From the NCBI GenBank assembly GCA_012841845.1, contig DUTZ01000069.1, positions 1-7,041 of the forward strand: a DNA stretch of 7,041 nt, given 5' to 3'. The position numbers were made by a program, and so were the translations under genes. The DNA comes from Actinomycetales bacterium (GTDB taxonomy: Bacteria > Actinomycetota > Actinomycetes > Mycobacteriales > Mycobacteriaceae). The notes under the pieces were generated by a model, which was not told where the DNA came from, made no database searches, and saw only the letters and a program-made list of their open reading frames with translations. Shown here piece after piece: positions 1 through 7,041 of the stretch (position 1 is the first letter of the stretch; each line of letters begins with the position of its first letter).

Positions 1-2961
1 GGAGGCCGCCTTCTTGGCGGGCCGCTTGGCCGCGCCGCGTTTGGCCGGGGCCTTCTTGGCGGGAGCCTTGGCGCGCCGCTCGGAGAGCAGCTCGGAGGCG
101 CGGGCGTCGGTGAGGGTCTCCACGGTGTCGCCCTTGCGCAGGGAGGCGTTGGTCTCGCCGTCGGTCACGTACGGGCCGAAGCGGCCGTCCTTGACCAGCA
201 TCTGCTTGCCGGAGACCTCGTCCACGCCCAGCTCGCGCAGTGCCTTGGGAGCGGCGGCCTGGCGGCCGCGGCGCTTGGGCTCGGAGTAGATCTTGAGCGC
301 CTGCTCGAGGGTGATGGAGAAGACGGCGTCCTCGGACTCGAGCGTCCGCGAGTCGCTCCCCTTGCGCAGGTACGGGCCGTAGCGGCCGAGCTGCGCGGTG
401 ATCTCCTCGCCGCTGGCGGGGTCCGTGCCCACCACGCGCGGCAGGGAGAGCAGCTTGAGCGCGTCCTCGAGCGTCACGGTGGTGGGGTCCATGGACTGCA
501 TGAGCGAGCCGGTGCGCGGCTTGGGGCCGGTCGGGCTGTCGGCGTCCTTCTTTGCCTTGCGCGTGACGGCGGCCTTGGCCTTGGTGGCGGCCTTCTTGGC
601 CTCGGTCACGGCCTTGGCGTCGTCGCCCGCGGCGGCCACGGCGGCGTCGCGCTCGGCGTCGATCCGCTTCTTCTCGGCGTCGGCCTCGGCCAGCACCTTC
701 TCGGCCCACGCGGCCTTCTCGGCGTCGGTGGCCTCGGGGAGCTTCTCGGTGACGTAGGGGCCGAAGCGGCCGTCCTTGACCACGATCTCGTGGCCCGTCT
801 CCGGGTCCGTGCCCAGCGGCCGCCCGTCCTGCGGGGTGGCGAAGAGCTTCTCGGCCACCTCGAGCGTGAGCTCGTCGGGGCTCATCCCCTCGGGCAGGTT
901 GGCGCGCTGCGACTCCTGCTCGCCCCCCTCGCCGGCGACCATCCGCTCGAGGTACGGCCCGAACCGGCCGACGCGCACGTGGACGGGCCGCCCCTGCGAG
1001 TCGTCGAACACCTTGATCGAGTTGATGCTGCGGGCGTCGATCGCCTCGAGATTCACGTCCACGAGGTTCTTGAGCCCCAGCGCGTACGGGGAGTCGGCGC
1101 CGCGGGTGCCCTCGCCGGCGCCGAAGTAGAAGCGGCGCAGCCAGTCGTCGCGGTTCTCGCGCCCCTCGGCGATCGCGTCGAGCTCGTCCTCCATGAGGGA
1201 GGTGAAGTCGTAGTCCACGAGCCGGCCGAAGTTCTGCTCGAGCAGGCCCACCACGGCGAACGCCACCCAGCTGGGGACCAGGGCGTTGCCGCGGGAGTAG
1301 ACGTAGCCGCGGTCCTGGATGGTGCGGATGATGCTCGCGTAGGTCGACGGGCGGCCGATGCCCATCTCCTCCATCGCCTTGACCAGGCTGGCCTCGGTGT
1401 AGCGGGCCGGCGGGCTCGTGGTGTGGCCGTCGGCGGCGAGCTCGGAGCCGGTGAGGTCCTGGCCCTCGGTGAGGCGCGGGAGCCGCTTCTCGGCGTCGTC
1501 GGCGGTGGCGCCCTGCTCGGCGGTCTCGTCGACGGCCTCGACGTAGGCCTTGAGGAAGCCGGGGAACGTGATGGTGCGGCCCGAGGCGGCGAAGGTGGCC
1601 TCGCGGTGGCCGGAGGGGTTCTCGCCGGCCGAGCCGGTGATCCGCACGCTCACGGTGGTGCCCTTGGCGTCGGCCATCTGGGAGGCGACGGTCCGCTGCC
1701 AGATCAGTTCGTAGAGGCGGTACTCCTCGGCGTCGAGCACGCCGTGCAGCGAGCCGGGGGTGGCGAAGTTCTCGCCGGCGGGGCGGATCGCCTCGTGCGC
1801 CTCCTGCGAGTTCTTGACCTTGCGCGTGTACTGGCGCGGCGAGGGCGAGACGTACTCGCTGCCGTACAGCTCGGTGGCCTGGGCGCGGGCCGCCGCGATG
1901 CCGGACTCGCTCAGCGTGGTGGAGTCCGTACGCATGTAGGTGATGTAGCCGTTCTCGTACAGCCGCTGCGCGATCCGCATGGTGCGCTCGGAGGTGTACC
2001 GCAGCTTGCGGCCGGCCTCCTGCTGCAGCGTCGAGGTCATGAACGGCGCGTAGGGGCGGCGCGTGTAGGGCTTGGACTCCACGGAGTCGACGACGAAGTC
2101 GGCGCCCTCGAGGGCCGTGGCCAGCGCGGTGGCGGCCGACTCGCCCAGGACGAGGGAGCCGGCGGCCGCGCCGGTGGTCTTGAGCCGGCCGTCCTGGCCG
2201 AAGTCGCGGCCCTGGGCGACGCGGGTGCCGTCGACGGCGGACAGGCGGGCCGAGAAGCTGCGGGGCTCGCCCGCGTCACCGGCCGAACCGCCGCCCTGCG
2301 TGGCGAGCACGGCGGTGATGTCCCAGTAGTCGGCGGCGACAAAGGCCATGCGCTCGCGCTCGCGCTCCACGATGACGCGGGTCGCGACGGACTGGACCCG
2401 TCCCGCGGACAGGCGCGGCATGACCTTCTTCCACAGCACCGGCGAGACCTCGTAGCCGTACAGGCGGTCGAGGATCCGGCGGGTCTCCTGGGCGTCCACG
2501 AGGTCCGTGTCGAGCTCGCGGGTGTTCTCGGCGGCGGCGAGGATCGCGGGCTTGGTGATCTCGTGGAACACCATGCGCTTGACCGGGACCTTGGGCTTGA
2601 GCACCTCGAGCAGGTGCCAGGCGATCGCCTCGCCCTCGCGGTCGGGGTCCGTCGCCAGGAGGAGCTGGTCGACCCCGGCGAGTTCCTTCTTGAGCTCGGC
2701 GACCTTCTTCTTCTTGTCCGCGCTCACCACGTAGATGGGCTCGAAGTCGTCGTCCGGGTTCACGCCGAGGCGCGCCCACGGCTCCTTCTTGTACTTGGCG
2801 GGCACGTCGGCGGCGCCCTTGGGCAGGTCGCGGATGTGGCCGACCGAGGCCTCCACCACGTAGTCCTTGCCCAGATAGGGCTGGATCTTGCGGGCCTTGG
2901 TGGCGGACTCGACGATCACCAGGCTCCGCAGTCCGCCCGAAGCCGCCTGCTTGCTCGCCAC
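1..2961 (-). CDS. topA: DNA topoisomerase I (type IA), C-terminus cut by window edge
   Basis: Type IA topoisomerase: it nicks one DNA strand through a tyrosyl-phosphate link and relaxes negative supercoils in the cytoplasm. The frame stays open for 987 codons from a GTG at 2961 to position 1 with no stop, so the last residues lie outside. An N-terminal TOPRIM domain (about residues 12-150) has Glu18 in VIVES and Asp105/Asp107/Glu109 in ATDPDREGE, the Mg-binding set. The catalytic Tyr342 sits in TYMRTDS; as I recall this is the same number as in M. tuberculosis TopA. EAHEAIRP (387-394) and GRPSTY (536-541) are further core motifs. The C-terminal part has four GR(F/Y)GPY repeats, ending at Tyr670, 736, 864 and 931, no cysteine pairs for zinc fingers, an Ala/Lys/Glu-rich insert at about 741-815, and a basic Lys/Ala/Pro tail from about 962, as in mycobacterial and streptomycete enzymes. 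GTG 2961 is chosen because GGGAG (2974-2970) lies 8 bases upstream, and the nearby ATG at 2968 is followed at once by TGA. The gene is divergent from korA. Confidence 0.97.
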   Translation of the reverse strand, partial: MASKQAASGGLRSLVIVESATKARKIQPYLGKDYVVEASVGHIRDLPKGAADVPAKYKKEPWARLGVNPDDDFEPIYVVSADKKKKVAELKKELAGVDQLLLATDPDREGEAIAWHLLEVLKPKVPVKRMVFHEITKPAILAAAENTRELDTDLVDAQETRRILDRLYGYEVSPVLWKKVMPRLSAGRVQSVATRVIVERERERMAFVAADYWDITAVLATQGGGSAGDAGEPRSFSARLSAVDGTRVAQGRDFGQDGRLKTTGAAAGSLVLGESAATALATALEGADFVVDSVESKPYTRRPYAPFMTSTLQQEAGRKLRYTSERTMRIAQRLYENGYITYMRTDSTTLSESGIAAARAQATELYGSEYVSPSPRQYTRKVKNSQEAHEAIRPAGENFATPGSLHGVLDAEEYRLYELIWQRTVASQMADAKGTTVSVRITGSAGENPSGHREATFAASGRTITFPGFLKAYVEAVDETAEQGATADDAEKRLPRLTEGQDLTGSELAADGHTTSPPARYTEASLVKAMEEMGIGRPSTYASIIRTIQDRGYVYSRGNALVPSWVAFAVVGLLEQNFGRLVDYDFTSLMEDELDAIAEGRENRDDWLRRFYFGAGEGTRGADSPYALGLKNLVDVNLEAIDARSINSIKVFDDSQGRPVHVRVGRFGPYLERMVAGEGGEQESQRANLPEGMSPDELTLEVAEKLFATPQDGRPLGTDPETGHEIVVKDGRFGPYVTEKLPEATDAEKAAWAEKVLAEADAEKKRIDAERDAAVAAAGDDAKAVTEAKKAATKAKAAVTRKAKKDADSPTGPKPRTGSLMQSMDPTTVTLEDALKLLSLPRVVGTDPASGEEITAQLGRYGPYLRKGSDSRTLESEDAVFSITLEQALKIYSEPKRRGRQAAAPKALRELGVDEVSGKQMLVKDGRFGPYVTDGETNASLRKGDTVETLTDARASELLSERRAKAPAKKAPAKRGAAKRPAKKAAS
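173..782 (-). repeat. Direct DNA repeat within topA from duplicated C-terminal modules
   Basis: An identical 25-base stretch occurs at 173-197 and 758-782, both encoding KDGRFGP on the minus strand. It marks the second and fourth of four C-terminal topoisomerase repeats (motif tyrosines at residues 670, 736, 864, 931). Spacing between successive motifs is 66, 128 and 67 residues, which suggests two pairs of about 66-residue modules separated by an insert. The identity fits conserved protein motif plus strong codon bias; it is not a mobile repeat. Confidence 0.7.
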
Positions 2962-3000
2962 GTCACATGCTCCCAACCTGCACAGATTCCCTCGGCGGCA

Positions 3001-3023
3001 GGGCGCCGCCGGTCAGGGCGCCC
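3001..3023 (-). promoter_or_regulatory. GC-rich hairpin in the topA 5' leader
   Basis: GGGCGCC (3001-3007) and GGCGCCC (3017-3023) form a 7-bp perfect stem with a 9-base loop. In topA mRNA it would sit about 27 bases upstream of the ribosome binding site. There is no U-tract, so it is not an intrinsic terminator. It may affect mRNA stability or folding, but in such GC-rich DNA a stem of this size can arise by chance. Confidence 0.35.
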
Positions 3024-3024
3024 A

Positions 3025-3042
3025 CGTCGACAGGTGTCGACG
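3025..3042. promoter_or_regulatory. 18-base near-perfect palindrome in the topA leader
   Basis: CGTCGACA (3025-3032) and TGTCGACG (3035-3042) are exact reverse complements separated by only GG. The site lies 10-30 bases downstream of the candidate topA -10 elements, where a bound protein could block early transcription. The two-base centre makes a DNA-binding site more natural than an RNA hairpin, although a 7-bp stem with a 4-base loop is also possible. It does not fit the actinobacterial LexA box (GAAC-N4-GTTC). Regulator unknown. Confidence 0.45.
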
Positions 3043-3061
3043 ACACGCCTCTCTATAGGAA

Positions 3062-3070
3062 TTCATACCA
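3062..3070 (-). promoter_or_regulatory. Candidate topA promoter, extended -10
   Basis: Read on the minus strand, 3070-3062 gives TGG followed by TATGAA, an extended -10 element matching four of six consensus positions. A TTGTCC at 3084-3079 resembles a -35 but is only 11 bases away, so it does not pair properly. TATAGA at 3057-3052 is an alternative -10 without a good -35. Transcription from here would give a leader of roughly 95 bases ahead of the topA GTG. The call is inference from motif shape only. Confidence 0.4.
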
Positions 3071-3137
3071 GGCGACCCGGACAAACCCCGCGTTCCGACG
3101 TACCCGACCTGGGGATCGGGGGCACCGCGGACCCCGA

Positions 3138-3167
3138 CTGGCAACGATAGACAGATCGGTCTACTGT
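3138..3167 (+). promoter_or_regulatory. Candidate upstream korA promoter
   Basis: CTGGCA (3138-3143, four of six matches to the -35 consensus) lies 18 bases before TACTGT (3162-3167, TANNNT form). Transcription would begin near 3174, giving a leader of about 145 bases before korA. The TAGAC-N6-GTCTA palindrome fills the spacer and touches the -10, a usual position for a repressor site. Motif-based inference only. Confidence 0.35.
3148..3163. promoter_or_regulatory. TetR-type operator, McbR-like TAGAC-N6-GTCTA
   Basis: TAGACAGATCGGTCTA is palindromic at 14 of 16 positions, including the central GATC. The half-site layout TAGAC-N6-GTCTA is the one I recall for McbR, the TetR-family repressor of sulfur amino-acid genes in Corynebacterium glutamicum; other TetR-family proteins bind similar AGAC/GTCT sites. 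It overlaps the candidate upstream korA promoter and lies about 157 bases before the korA start. No regulator gene is in the window, so the cognate protein is unknown. Confidence 0.55.
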
Positions 3168-3193
3168 GGACGTCAGGAGTTCCGGCGACAAAC

Positions 3194-3207
3194 TGGAACG
3201 TGTTACA
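3194..3207. promoter_or_regulatory. KstR-type operator motif TNNAACNNGTTNNA
   Basis: TGGAACGTGTTACA matches every fixed position of the TNNAACNNGTTNNA motif described for KstR, the TetR-family repressor of sterol and lipid catabolism genes in mycobacteria and rhodococci. The arms TGGAAC and GTTACA pair at five of six positions. The site overlaps the extended -10 TGTTACATT (3201-3209), so binding would block initiation. A link to lipid use would suit korAB, since this enzyme is reported to matter in M. tuberculosis during growth on fatty acids. Whether KstR itself binds is inference. Confidence 0.5.
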
Positions 3208-3209
3208 TT
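3201..3209 (+). promoter_or_regulatory. Candidate proximal korA promoter, extended -10
   Basis: TGT followed by TACATT forms an extended -10 element (TGN plus TANNNT) in a locally AT-rich patch. No good -35 stands 16-19 bases upstream, which is tolerable for extended -10 promoters. The expected start near 3216 would give a leader of about 104 bases. The KstR-type motif overlaps it directly. Confidence 0.4.
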
Positions 3210-3220
3210 TTCGGGAAACC

Positions 3221-3281
3221 GCCGCGGCCGAGGCGCCGCGCGCGATCGGCGTACCGTGGGTGGTCGGACATCGGCCGCGGC
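3221..3281 (+). promoter_or_regulatory. 11-bp inverted repeat / long stem in the korA leader
   Basis: GCCGCGGCCGA (3221-3231) and TCGGCCGCGGC (3271-3281) are perfect reverse complements around a 39-base loop. A smaller nested stem is possible inside the loop, CGCCG (3234-3238) with CGGCG (3247-3251). The structure would begin about five bases after the expected proximal transcription start and end 24 bases before the ribosome binding site, leaving that site free. No U-tract follows, so it is not a terminator. It may stabilise the mRNA or act as a leader element; no known riboswitch class is recognised. Confidence 0.45.
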
Positions 3282-3305
3282 ACGCGCGCACATTCGAGAC
3301 GAACT

Positions 3306-3310
3306 GGAGG
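3306..3310 (+). promoter_or_regulatory. korA ribosome binding site
   Basis: GGAGG lies 9 bases before the GTG at 3320. It decides the start: the frame is open further upstream to a GTG at 3200, but that codon falls inside the operator/promoter patch, has no comparable site before it, and would add 40 residues absent from the family N-terminus. Confidence 0.8.
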
Positions 3311-3319
3311 TCACCAGCG

Positions 3320-5317
<1,998 letters not shown>

Positions 5318-5326
5318 GACGAGCCG

Positions 5327-5334
5327 AGGAGAGG
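5327..5334 (+). promoter_or_regulatory. korB ribosome binding site
   Basis: AGGAGAGG sits 6 bases before the ATG at 5341, inside the 23-base gap after the korA stop. No promoter or terminator fits in the gap, which supports translation of korB from the shared korAB transcript. Confidence 0.8.
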
Positions 5335-5340
5335 ATTCCC

Positions 5341-6435
5341 ATGACGACCACCGAGAACGGACTCGTCGGCACGCCCCTGCCGCTCGACGCGCTGGCGGCG
5401 GTGCCCAAGACGGACGAGCCGCAGAAGCCCAAGGACTACACCTCCGACCAGGAGGTGCGCTGGTGCCCGGGCTGTGGCGACTACGTCATCCTGGCCACCA
5501 TCCGCGCCCTGCTGCCCAAGCTGGGTCTCAAGCGCGAGAACATCACGTTCATCTCCGGCATCGGCTGCTCGAGCCGCTTCCCGTACTACCTCGAGACCTA
5601 CGGGATGCACTCGATCCACGGCCGCGCCCCGGCCATCGCCACGGGCCTGGCCACCACGCGCGAGGACCTGTCGGTGTGGGTGATCACCGGCGACGGCGAC
5701 GCGATGTCGATCGGTGGCAACCACCTCATCCACACGCTGCGCCGCAACGTCAACCTCAACGTCCTGATGTTCAACAACCGGATCTACGGGCTGACCAAGG
5801 GCCAGTACTCGCCCACCTCGGAGACCGGCAAGGTCACCAAGTCGAGCCCGATGGGCTCGCTGGACCACCCGTTCAACACCCTGTCGCTGGCCATCGGCGC
5901 GCAGGGCACCTTCGTGGCCCGCGCCCTGGACTCGGACCGCAAGGGCCTGACCGAGGTGCTCGAGGCCGCCGCCCGCCACCGCGGCACCTCGTTCGTGGAG
6001 ATCATGCAGGACTGCCCGATCTTCAACGACGGCAGCTTCGACCTGCTCCGCAAGGAGGACGCCGCCGACCACCTCATCCCGGTGCGCCACGGCGAGAAGA
6101 TCGTCTTCGGCGACGAGGGCCAGCACTGCGTGGTCCGCGACGGCTTCTCCCTGAAGGTCGCCGCGACCGCCGAGGTCGACGAGGCGGACATCATCGTCCA
6201 CGACGCCCACTGCGAGGACCCGGCCTACGCCCAGGCGCTGGCCAGCCTGTCCAGCCAGGACCTGGAGTACACCGTCACCGGCATCATCCGGCAGGTCCAC
6301 CGGGAGACCTACGACGACCTGGCCCGCGCCCAGGTGGCCTCCGCCAAGGAGGCCGCCACCGCCGACCTGCAGGCCCTGCTCGACGGCGGCAACACCTGGA
6401 CCGTCCCGGACTCCGAGTCGCGCCCCGTGCGCTGA
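5341..6435 (+). CDS. korB: 2-oxoacid:ferredoxin oxidoreductase subunit beta (2-oxoglutarate type, KorB)
   Basis: The 364-residue beta subunit, which binds thiamine diphosphate and the [4Fe-4S] cluster that passes electrons to ferredoxin. The four cluster cysteines of the family are visible: Cys42 and Cys45 in WCPGCGDY, Cys76 in GIGCSSRF, and Cys225 in MQDCPIFND. The diphosphate/Mg motif is GDGDAMSIGGNH (117-128), continued by NNRIYGLTKGQ (145-155). Residues 67-225 form the TPP-enzyme C domain, and the rest is the family's C-terminal extension. Length is near that of M. tuberculosis KorB (about 370). The N-terminal 30 residues are Pro-rich and probably flexible. No extra ferredoxin domain is present, so an external ferredoxin must accept electrons. 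All key residues are intact, so the complex should be functional. Confidence 0.94.
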   Translation: MTTTENGLVGTPLPLDALAAVPKTDEPQKPKDYTSDQEVRWCPGCGDYVILATIRALLPKLGLKRENITFISGIGCSSRFPYYLETYGMHSIHGRAPAIATGLATTREDLSVWVITGDGDAMSIGGNHLIHTLRRNVNLNVLMFNNRIYGLTKGQYSPTSETGKVTKSSPMGSLDHPFNTLSLAIGAQGTFVARALDSDRKGLTEVLEAAARHRGTSFVEIMQDCPIFNDGSFDLLRKEDAADHLIPVRHGEKIVFGDEGQHCVVRDGFSLKVAATAEVDEADIIVHDAHCEDPAYAQALASLSSQDLEYTVTGIIRQVHRETYDDLARAQVASAKEAATADLQALLDGGNTWTVPDSESRPVR

Positions 6436-6471
6436 CCCCACGGCACGCGTCCCGCGGGGGCGGCCACCGGC
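6436..6471. other. Convergent gap between korB and the NRDE-family gene
   Basis: Only 36 bases separate the two stop codons. CCCGCGGG (6451-6458) is a small palindrome and CCGTG/CACGG (6425-6429/6439-6443) could form a 5-bp stem spanning the korB stop. Neither is followed by a T-run on either strand, so I do not call an intrinsic terminator. Transcripts from the two sides may overlap or end by another mechanism. Confidence 0.5.
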
Positions 6472-7041
6472 TCAGATCGAGGCGGTGACCGTCCCCATGA
6501 CGCGTCCGCGGCCGTCCCACGTGCGCTCCACCACGTCGACGGTCCCGTGTTCGTCGACGCGCACCGCCGTCGTCGACCTCGTGCCGTACCACCGGCCCAC
6601 CCGCACGAAGCGGGAGGACAGGCGCCACTCCTGCCAGAGCGGCACGCCGGTGCGCGGCAGGTGCCGCAGCGGGGCGGGGCGGCGGTCGGCGAGCAGGTCC
6701 AGCAGCGGCCCGGCCCAGTCGGGGCGGCCCGCGCCGCCGGCGCCGAGGAGCGCGCGGACGTCCCGCACGGCCCCGGCGACCTTGGGCCACGGGGTGTCGA
6801 GCGCGGCGTTGGACAGGCCGTGCACGCCCTCGCCGAGGGGCATCGGGCCGCGGGTCGAGCGGTTGGAGGCCCACCACAGCGCGTCGGGGTCGCCGGCGAG
6901 GAGGTTGACGCCGCCGTAGCGGTCGAGCTCGTCCACGACCCGGTGCGCGTAGTCCGTCACCGCCCCCGACCCGGTGAGCGCCGCGACGGGCAGCTCGCCG
7001 CGGGAGGCCGGGGCGTCGGGCACGGGGCCGGGCTCGCGCAC
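6472..7041 (-). CDS. NRDE/TANGO2-family protein, C-terminal part (N-terminus beyond the window)
   Basis: These 189 codons to a TGA at 6474-6472 match the C-terminal two-thirds of the TANGO2 (NRDE, formerly DUF833) family. Recognisable blocks are YGGVNLLAGD with WWASN, a GVHGLSNAALDTPWPKV block, and YGTRSTTAVRVDEHG followed by VVERTW. Family members are usually about 250 residues. The signature N-terminal Cys and the Asn-Arg-Asp-Glu motif are missing because they lie right of the window. The GTG at 7041 is therefore probably an internal valine: VREPGPVPD followed by SRGEL resembles the mid-protein stretch of relatives. The bacterial function is not settled; animal TANGO2 is linked to lipid or haem handling. 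The gene faces korB and appears to have no shared regulation with it. Confidence 0.85.
   Translation of the reverse strand: MREPGPVPDAPASRGELPVAALTGSGAVTDYAHRVVDELDRYGGVNLLAGDPDALWWASNRSTRGPMPLGEGVHGLSNAALDTPWPKVAGAVRDVRALLGAGGAGRPDWAGPLLDLLADRRPAPLRHLPRTGVPLWQEWRLSSRFVRVGRWYGTRSTTAVRVDEHGTVDVVERTWDGRGRVMGTVTASI

Larger units (their letters stand above)
2962..3319. other. Divergent topA-korA intergenic control region
   Basis: This 358-base stretch has no convincing gene: open frames crossing it are shadows or in-frame extensions of korA. It contains AT-richer patches near 3052-3067 and 3191-3217, in contrast to the GC-rich surroundings. It holds candidate promoters on both strands, a leader hairpin and an 18-base palindrome on the topA side, and two operator-like palindromes plus a long inverted repeat on the korA side. 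These are listed separately. A further stem of TCGGGG (3116-3121) and CCCCGA (3132-3137) has no T-run and no assigned role. Confidence 0.8.

Noticed and set aside
3025..3042. LexA/SOS box
   Set aside because: The palindrome has GTCGAC and TGTCGA where the actinobacterial SOS box needs GAAC-N4-GTTC, so the match fails in both halves.
3103..3137. Stems CCCGA/TCGGG and TCGGGG/CCCCGA as a possible terminator
   Set aside because: No T-run follows on either strand and no transcript is expected to end there; likely chance pairing in GC-rich DNA.
790..3150. 786-codon open frame on the plus strand opposite topA
   Set aside because: It is antisense to a clear topoisomerase, has low-complexity Gly/Ala/Val/Leu/Arg composition, and no recognisable domain. 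Long antisense frames are expected opposite GC-rich genes because stop codons are rare.
3200..3319. In-frame upstream extension of korA starting at GTG 3200
   Set aside because: The start lies inside the KstR-type motif and just before the -10, lacks a ribosome binding site, and would translate the leader inverted repeat. GTG 3320 with GGAGG fits the family N-terminus.
7039..7041. GTG at the right edge as the true start of the NRDE-family gene
   Set aside because: The following residues align with the middle of family members and the N-terminal Cys and NRDE motif are absent, so the gene continues beyond the window.

Overview
The window looks like ordinary chromosomal DNA from a high-GC actinobacterium. 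Codons end overwhelmingly in G or C, starts are often GTG, and the DNA topoisomerase I lacks zinc fingers and carries Lys/Ala-rich C-terminal repeats, as in mycobacteria and relatives. A two-subunit KorA/KorB pair is also typical of Mycobacteriales. Two operator-like palindromes resembling sites known from Corynebacterium (McbR) and Mycobacterium/Rhodococcus (KstR) point the same way. I cannot name the genus. No mobile element, CRISPR array, tRNA or rRNA is visible.

Layout. Positions 1-2961 (minus strand) hold topA, complete at its N-terminus and running off the left edge. Positions 2962-3319 are a 358-base divergent intergenic region with promoter-like elements and palindromes for both directions. 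Positions 3320-5317 (plus) encode KorA and 5341-6435 (plus) encode KorB, separated by 23 bases and almost certainly one operon. After a 36-base convergent gap, 6472-7041 (minus) is the C-terminal part of a TANGO2/NRDE-family protein that enters from the right edge.

How it works together. TopA relaxes negatively supercoiled DNA and is a housekeeping gene. KorAB is a thiamine-diphosphate, iron-sulfur 2-oxoacid:ferredoxin oxidoreductase, most likely converting 2-oxoglutarate to succinyl-CoA in the TCA cycle. No metabolic link to TopA is evident; they simply share a divergent control region. The NRDE-family gene is convergent with korB and shows no clear tie to it.

The most interesting part is the korA upstream region. 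It has an exact TAGAC-N6-GTCTA palindrome overlapping one possible promoter, an exact TNNAACNNGTTNNA (KstR-type) motif overlapping a second, extended -10 promoter, and an 11-bp inverted repeat starting just after the expected start of the second transcript. These are sequence observations; the regulators are inferred. I see no evidence of a wholly new biological system.
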